From contig JAGMBH010000163.1 in the NCBI GenBank assembly GCA_023129815.1, forward strand, positions 1 through 5,271: a stretch of 5,271 nt of DNA, given 5' to 3'. The position numbers and the translations under genes are program-made. Shown in pieces: positions 1 through 3,118 of this stretch (position 1 is its first letter; each line of letters starts with the position of its first letter). Source of the stretch: Dehalococcoidia bacterium (GTDB lineage: Bacteria > Chloroflexota > Dehalococcoidia > GIF9 > AB-539-J10). A model generated the notes under the pieces. That model was not told the DNA's origin. It saw only the letters and a list, made by a program, of their open reading frames with translations, and ran no database searches.

Positions 1-195
1 TAACTCGTAAGCTGAATCGAGGAGCTGCTTAGCCTCATCTTGTTCCTGGCAATGTAAAGCGCGTATAGCCCGGGCGCTATGCTGGACTACTTGGCGGCAA
101 CCACGCAAAGCCTTCTCCCGTGCTTCATCCTCAGCTATGAAGTAAGAGCGGATATACCTAGCGATAGCTTCCAAATCTTCTAGCGACTTTGACAT
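1..195 (-). CDS. Translin-family protein, N-terminal part (runs off the left edge)
   Basis: The minus strand reads 65 codons without a stop from an ATG at 195-193 to the window edge, so only the N-terminus is present. It is almost wholly helical and charged, with the pattern typical of bacterial and archaeal translin-like proteins: IARYIRSYFIAEDEAREKAL (residues 11-30), then a conserved Arg-rich helix (RGCRQVVQHSARAIRALH, 31-48) and QEQDEAKQLLDSAYEL (50-65). Translins are helical nucleic-acid-binding proteins; eukaryotic and archaeal relatives form RNase-type C3PO assemblies, while the bacterial role is unknown. The start lies 15 bases after the stop of the thiamine gene, so both are probably on one transcript. 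An in-frame TAG five codons upstream fixes the start at this ATG, although no good Shine-Dalgarno precedes it. The family assignment is by pattern only, and the missing C-terminal two thirds would settle it. Confidence 0.72.
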   Translation of the reverse strand, partial: MSKSLEDLEAIARYIRSYFIAEDEAREKALRGCRQVVQHSARAIRALHCQEQDEAKQLLDSAYEL

Positions 196-210
196 CTTAT
201 ATTCCAGCTA

Positions 211-1314
211 TCAGCTGCCTGCTAAATGCTCCTCCTTTCTGCTCATCCCCATTTTCGCCATCAGTCGCTGCACTACTCCTTTAACATCTTCCTTACCTAA
301 GACAGCGCTGATTACAGCTACAGAATCAGCCCCGGCAGCCATAACTTCATCAATGTTACCCTCATTGATACCACCAATAGCCACCAAAGAGGAAGATACT
401 GCTTGTCTGATTTGTTTCAGCCTATTTACCCCCACTACAGTAGCATTCTTCTTTGTTGGCGTAGGAAATATAGAGCCTACCGCGATATAATCTGCTCCTT
501 CATTTTGCGCCTTTATCGCCTGAGATACCTTGGTGACAGAACAGCCAACTATTTTATCTATGGGAAGGGCAAGTCTAATGATAGGTAGAGGTAAATCTTC
601 TTGTCCAATGTGAAGTCCATCAGCACCAACAGCTAGGACCAAATCAAGATAATCGTTTATTATGAATAGAATACCAGATTTATCGCAGAGGGCTTTAAGT
701 TTTTGGGCTATAGGCAGCAATTCTGCTTTGCTACTTTGCTTATCGCGAAGCTGGATAACCTTAGCACCGCCTTGGATAACCTGCTCAGCAATTTCTAGTT
801 CATTTCTGCCAGCTAAGGCTTGCCTATCCAGGACAACATAAAGCCCAGCTAGCTGTTTTACCTTATCCTGGCGTAATATTCTAGAAGTCAGTTGCTGCTC
901 CAAAGTATAGAGGCTGAATCGTAGTTGCTCAAACTTGGCTGAATTCAACATGGGACTCGTCTCCGGTAATTTAGCCAGCTCCTCTATCACCCGCAGCGAC
1001 TCCGCCACCCTTTTGGCATTGGCCGTAATTATACTAGGCAAGTCCTGATGAGCCTTAGCCAAACCCTTTCCCCCAAAGAGAAAGGGCTGGGTGAGGGTTA
1101 CACCAACATCGTGTTCCGAGTCCCTTTGAGATAAAAGCTCTAGGCCTAGTGATTTAGTTTCCTCAACCAAGCTATGGCGCATAGCTTTTAATTGCTGGCT
1201 TAGCCTAGCATCATTAAGGATGAAGCGAGCAACATCTTCGAGAAGACGCAAGCCTTCAGATGCTCGGTTAAGGTTAGCGTCAATAATACGCAACACGCGT
1301 AGAGGCATGGGCAT
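211..1314 (-). CDS. thiE: ThiD2-ThiE fusion: HMP-phosphate kinase-like domain plus thiamine phosphate synthase
   Basis: Two-domain thiamine biosynthesis protein acting in the cytoplasm. Residue numbers here count from a GTG at 1329-1327 (372 aa). The N-terminal part (about 11-150) matches the ThiD2 domain often fused to ThiE: RIIDANLNRASEGLRLLEDV (14-33) and the second conserved block ANAKRVAESLRVIEEL (103-118). ThiD2 is described as a strict HMP-phosphate kinase producing HMP-PP. The C-terminal part (about 160-360) is a complete ThiE TIM barrel, which joins HMP-PP and thiazole phosphate: VIQLRDK (191-197), INDYLDL (224-230), DGLHIGQEDLP (237-247), GSIFPTPTKK (285-294), AIGGIN (317-322) and GADSVAVISAVL (333-344). 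Possible starts are the GTG at 1329, ATG at 1314 and ATG at 1308; none has a clear Shine-Dalgarno. I prefer ATG 1314 because family members start close to the LRIIDANLNR block. No TPP riboswitch is recognisable upstream. The ThiD2 domain carries an unusual insertion encoded by a palindromic repeat (see 1062-1099). The translin gene follows at once. Confidence 0.93.
   Translation of the reverse strand: MPMPLRVLRIIDANLNRASEGLRLLEDVARFILNDARLSQQLKAMRHSLVEETKSLGLELLSQRDSEHDVGVTLTQPFLFGGKGLAKAHQDLPSIITANAKRVAESLRVIEELAKLPETSPMLNSAKFEQLRFSLYTLEQQLTSRILRQDKVKQLAGLYVVLDRQALAGRNELEIAEQVIQGGAKVIQLRDKQSSKAELLPIAQKLKALCDKSGILFIINDYLDLVLAVGADGLHIGQEDLPLPIIRLALPIDKIVGCSVTKVSQAIKAQNEGADYIAVGSIFPTPTKKNATVVGVNRLKQIRQAVSSSLVAIGGINEGNIDEVMAAGADSVAVISAVLGKEDVKGVVQRLMAKMGMSRKEEHLAGS
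1062..1099. repeat. Palindromic repeat-like segment inside the ThiD2 coding region
   Basis: A perfect 7-base inverted repeat, CCCTTTC (1064-1070) and GAAAGGG (1080-1086), encloses a 9-base loop. It is flanked by AACCC (1062-1066) and GGGTT (1095-1099). The segment reads like the extragenic repeats of the ACCCTCACCC...CCCTTTC...GAAAGGG type found scattered in some bacterial genomes. On the minus strand it is read through in frame and encodes roughly residues 77-90 of the ThiD2 domain (TLTQPFLFGGKGLA). The inverted repeat is seen directly; its identity as a dispersed repeat is inference. Confidence 0.5.
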
Positions 1315-1346
1315 AGAGAATCTTAACACAAATTAGAGAAACTCGT

Positions 1347-1365
1347 AATAGCCAAAATAGCTATT
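1347..1365. repeat. Short inverted repeat upstream of the thiamine operon
   Basis: AATAGC (1347-1352) and GCTATT (1360-1365) form a perfect 6-bp stem with a 7-base loop. It lies 33-51 bases upstream of the preferred thiE start. It could be an operator or a leader hairpin, but it is short and A+T-rich, so chance is possible. No convincing promoter for the minus-strand operon could be picked out around it. Confidence 0.25.
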
Positions 1366-1393
1366 CTGAAGAGGATGTTTATTAATGTAAATT

Positions 1394-1547
1394 GTCACTC
1401 TGAGCCCTTCGCTTCCTGTCATTCTGACTCCTTCGCCTCTCTCTGTCATTGCGAGCGAAGCGAAGCAATCTCATAGCACTCAGGACAGGCTCCGCGAAGA
1501 GTCTATGAGAGATTCTTCGCCAGGTTCTTCACTTTGTTCAGAATGAC
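1394..1547. repeat. Composite REP/MITE-like intergenic palindrome
   Basis: Three direct copies of a GTCATTCTGAG-like head start at 1394 (GTCACTCTGAG), 1418 (GTCATTCTGA) and 1445 (GTCATTGCGAG), each followed by pyrimidine-rich or GAAG-rich sequence. An inverted copy, TCAGAATGAC, closes the element at 1538-1547 and pairs exactly with 1418-1427. Inside lies a second imperfect palindrome: GAAGCAATCTCATAG around 1462-1476 against CTATGAGAGATTCTTC at 1503-1518, with an alternative stem GCGAAGA (1494-1500) / TCTTCGC (1514-1520). There is no ORF in it. The architecture is that of a small non-autonomous, multi-copy extragenic element known from Dehalococcoidia and many other uncultured bacteria. It fills most of the gene-free stretch between the thiamine operon and the tRNA. 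Confidence 0.7.
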
Positions 1548-1586
1548 GAAAGGGGTAGGTTGCTAAACGGTCTCTTCTGGAGTGAT

Positions 1587-1616
1587 TTGACTGCTAGCAA
1601 CTTTGTTTCTTATACT
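1587..1616 (+). promoter_or_regulatory. Sigma-70-type promoter of the tRNA-Ser gene
   Basis: TTGACT (1587-1592) and TATACT (1611-1616) are separated by 18 bases. Each hexamer differs from consensus by one base. The expected transcription start near 1623 is only a few bases before the tRNA 5' end at 1626, which suits a tRNA promoter. Confidence 0.7.
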
Positions 1617-1625
1617 CTATATCCT

Positions 1626-1712
1626 GGAGGGGTGACCGAGTGGTTTATGGTGGCGGTCTTGAAAACCGTTTTCGCTTCTAAGCGAACGTGGGTTCGAATC
1701 CCGCCCCCTCCG
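1626..1712 (+). tRNA. tRNA-Ser (anticodon UGA)
   Basis: A complete class II tRNA folds here. The acceptor stem is GGAGGGG (1626-1632) with CCCCTCC (1705-1711) and discriminator G (1712). The D arm contains ACCGAGTGGTT. The anticodon stem GCGGT/ACCGT carries the loop CTTGAAA (1658-1664) with anticodon TGA at 1660-1662, reading UCA-type serine codons. A long variable arm (TTCGCTT/AAGCGAA) is the serine hallmark. The T arm is GTGGG-TTCGAAT-CCCGC. The 3' bases after the discriminator are CCG, so CCA is not encoded and must be added by CCA nucleotidyltransferase. No clear terminator follows; only 17 bases separate it from the end of the convergent CoA-transferase remnant. Confidence 0.96.
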
Positions 1713-1729
1713 CCGGAGCAAAGAAATTC

Positions 1730-1993
1730 TTACTTCCCTAACACCATTCCCGCTGGGGCTATTTCCTGGCATAATATCCTCAGGCCTTCCTCAGTAGGCA
1801 CATAACTTGTTCCAATTTTGTCAGGTATGATAATCTCAAATTGACTATTCTCCTTTACCTCCTCCAAACTTACCCCGAGGTGTAATGCGATTAATTTAAG
1901 CCTTTTTGTTTCCTCATCAAAACCATAGACACCTAACTGAGTAATAACCCTGTATGGCCTTGACCCTTTTCTTGACTGAACGTGTTGTGGGAT
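1730..1993 (-). pseudogene. 3' remnant of a CoA-transferase beta-subunit gene
   Basis: The minus strand has an 87-codon open frame ending in TAA at 1732-1730. Its sequence resembles the C-terminal end of family I CoA-transferase beta subunits (glutaconate CoA-transferase B / 3-oxoacid-type): RPYRVITQLGVYGFDEETKR (residues 12-31), LKLIALHLGVSLEEV (32-46), then FEIIIPDKIGTSYVPTEEGL (52-71) and the closing QEIAPAGMVLGK. Intact relatives are about 250 residues, so only roughly the last third survives. The frame is closed upstream by a TAA at 1996-1994 and has no ATG, GTG or TTG near its front, so it cannot be translated as it stands. Homology seems to begin at about residue 9-12; the codons before it look unrelated. 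It ends 17 bases from the tRNA-Ser 3' end, and its broken edge coincides with the promoter of the plus-strand operon. A sequencing frameshift cannot explain it fully, because the next 60 bases upstream show no clear continuation in any frame. Confidence 0.7.
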
Positions 1994-2000
1994 TTACAAT
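1972..2000 (+). promoter_or_regulatory. Sigma-70-type promoter of the dehydrogenase-oxidoreductase operon
   Basis: TTGACT (1972-1977) and TACAAT (1995-2000) are separated by the ideal 17 bases; each hexamer has one mismatch to consensus. The predicted start near 2007 gives a short leader of about 55 bases before the dehydrogenase ATG. The -35 and most of the spacer lie inside the CoA-transferase remnant, so the promoter spans the apparent rearrangement junction. Confidence 0.65.
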
Positions 2001-2025
2001 AACAATCTTGCAAGGTGAGTGTAAT

Positions 2026-2061
2026 ATGGCAGAGAAAATTACCAAAAAGGTAGAGGAGTAA
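2026..2061 (+). CDS. Possible 11-residue leader peptide (MAEKITKKVEE)
   Basis: An ATG at 2026 is preceded by a good Shine-Dalgarno (AGGTGAG, 2013-2019) with a 6-base spacer and lies about 20 bases downstream of the predicted transcription start. The frame ends with TAA at 2059-2061, one base before the dehydrogenase ATG at 2063. The Shine-Dalgarno of the dehydrogenase (AGAGGAG, 2052-2058) lies within the last codons of this ORF, an arrangement suited to translational coupling. The peptide is short, charged (3 Lys, 3 Glu) and matches nothing I recognise. It may be a leader peptide or simply chance. Confidence 0.35.
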   Translation: MAEKITKKVEE

Positions 2062-2062
2062 A

Positions 2063-3097
2063 ATGCGAGAGGAAATTAAAGTAGTTCATGTAGGATTAGG
2101 TCCCCTCGGGTCAAGAATAGCAAGACATATCCTAAATGAAAGAACGGGAATAGGATATGTTGGAGCAATTGATATCCTACCTGAGATTGTTGGGAAAGAC
2201 CTTGGTGAGGTAATAGGGGCAGGAAGGAAGCTGGGAATAAAGGTTTCCGATGAACCGAAAAAATTATTTGAAGAAACGAAGCCCGATATAGCGGTCTACA
2301 CAACCACACCATTCCTTAAGGATATCCTCCCCCAGATTGAACCGGCTATCAAAAGCGGAGTAAATGTAATATCAACCTGCGAGCAACTTGCCTTCCCTTA
2401 TTTTAGGGATAAGAAATTAACCAAAAAATATGATGAGCTAGCCAGGAAGAACAAGGTAACCGTGCTTGGCACTGGCATTAACCCCGGCTTCCTGATGGAT
2501 GTCAGACCAACCATACTCTCGGCAGCCTGCACCGAAGTAAAGAGGATAGAGGTTATAAGGCGGATGGATGCTAGCCCGCGAAGAAAACCCTTTCAGAAGA
2601 AAATAGGAGTCTCCATGAAACCCGAAGAGTTTAAGAAAGCGCTAAAAGAAGGCAAGATAACGGGACATGTAGGACTTGAGGAATCAATCTGCCTTATAGC
2701 AGACGCTTTGGACTGGGAATTGGACGTGGTAAGGGTGGAAGAGGTGGAGCCGGTGATAGCCGAAGAGGAAGTCTCCTCCCAGTTCTACACTGCCAAAAGG
2801 GGGCAGGTAAAAGGCACAAAACAAGAGGCCTATGGAATAGTAAATGGAGAGGAGAGGATTCATCTTTTCTTCACCGCTTTCTTAGGGGCAACCCCTTCAT
2901 TTGATGAAGTTAGGATCGAGGGAACCCCGGAAATAGAGGCAAAAGTTAGTCCCTGCTGGCATGGAGATGATGGCACTGTGGCCATGGTGGTAAACCTCAT
3001 ACCAGTGGTTATAAACTCTCCGCCGGGAATACTCACTATGAATGATATAGTCCCTATCTCATTTAAGTCCGGAGACATGAGGAGATTTGTGAAGTAG
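2063..3097 (+). CDS. NAD(P)-dependent amino acid dehydrogenase, 2,4-diaminopentanoate dehydrogenase-like
   Basis: 344-residue protein of the dihydrodipicolinate-reductase-like superfamily, closest in pattern to 2,4-diaminopentanoate dehydrogenase (Ord) of clostridial ornithine fermentation. An N-terminal Rossmann domain (about 5-135) shows the dinucleotide loop VGLGPLG (10-16) and an acidic residue, D37, after the second strand (GAIDILPEIVGKDLGEV, 34-50), which suggests NAD+ use. Further blocks are TGINPGFLMD (137-146), the basic RRMDASPRRKP (166-176), GHVGLEES (201-208) and a C-terminal HGDDGTVAMVVN...PPGILTMNDIVP (300-331) typical of the family's C-terminal domain. Length agrees with the family. 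Start: ATG with AGAGGAG at 2052-2058. The known reaction is oxidative deamination of an amine-bearing substrate, but the usual partners of Ord (OrtA/OrtB thiolase) are absent. Instead a 2-oxoacid:ferredoxin oxidoreductase gene follows after 21 bases, so the true substrate may be another amino acid. The family is sure; the substrate is not. Confidence 0.85.
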   Translation: MREEIKVVHVGLGPLGSRIARHILNERTGIGYVGAIDILPEIVGKDLGEVIGAGRKLGIKVSDEPKKLFEETKPDIAVYTTTPFLKDILPQIEPAIKSGVNVISTCEQLAFPYFRDKKLTKKYDELARKNKVTVLGTGINPGFLMDVRPTILSAACTEVKRIEVIRRMDASPRRKPFQKKIGVSMKPEEFKKALKEGKITGHVGLEESICLIADALDWELDVVRVEEVEPVIAEEEVSSQFYTAKRGQVKGTKQEAYGIVNGEERIHLFFTAFLGATPSFDEVRIEGTPEIEAKVSPCWHGDDGTVAMVVNLIPVVINSPPGILTMNDIVPISFKSGDMRRFVK

Positions 3098-3105
3098 GGA
3101 TAAGC

Positions 3106-3113
3106 AAAGGGGG
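3106..3113 (+). promoter_or_regulatory. Ribosome binding site favouring the GTG start at 3119
   Basis: AAAGGGGG ends 5 bases before GTG 3119-3121. The in-frame ATG at 3131 has no comparable site at a proper distance, so the GTG is the better start; the two differ by four residues. Confidence 0.6.
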
Positions 3114-3118
3114 CAAGA

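Noticed and set aside
229..237. Strong Shine-Dalgarno-like AAGGAGGAG on the minus strand near the end of thiE
   Set aside because: No start codon lies at a workable distance. The translin ATG is 33 bases further on and an in-frame TAG lies between, so the motif is probably just Lys-Glu-Glu codons.
1315..1393. TPP riboswitch upstream of the thiamine gene
   Set aside because: The leader is short and I could not find the conserved THI-box CUGAGA and ACC...GAUCUGG-type elements on the minus strand.
1690..1715. tRNA 3' end as a phage or island attachment site
   Set aside because: No second copy of the tRNA 3' sequence and no integrase gene occur in the window.
1560..1805. An 81-codon plus-strand open frame
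   Set aside because: It covers the whole tRNA-Ser and its promoter, and has no ribosome site or recognisable protein pattern.
1841..1846. Another TTGACT hexamer
   Set aside because: There is no -10 element at 15-19 bases downstream, and it lies within the CoA-transferase remnant.
1954..2061. A 35-codon plus-strand frame ending in the leader peptide
   Set aside because: Its ATG lies upstream of the predicted promoter and inside the CoA-transferase remnant; only the last 11 codons have a ribosome site.
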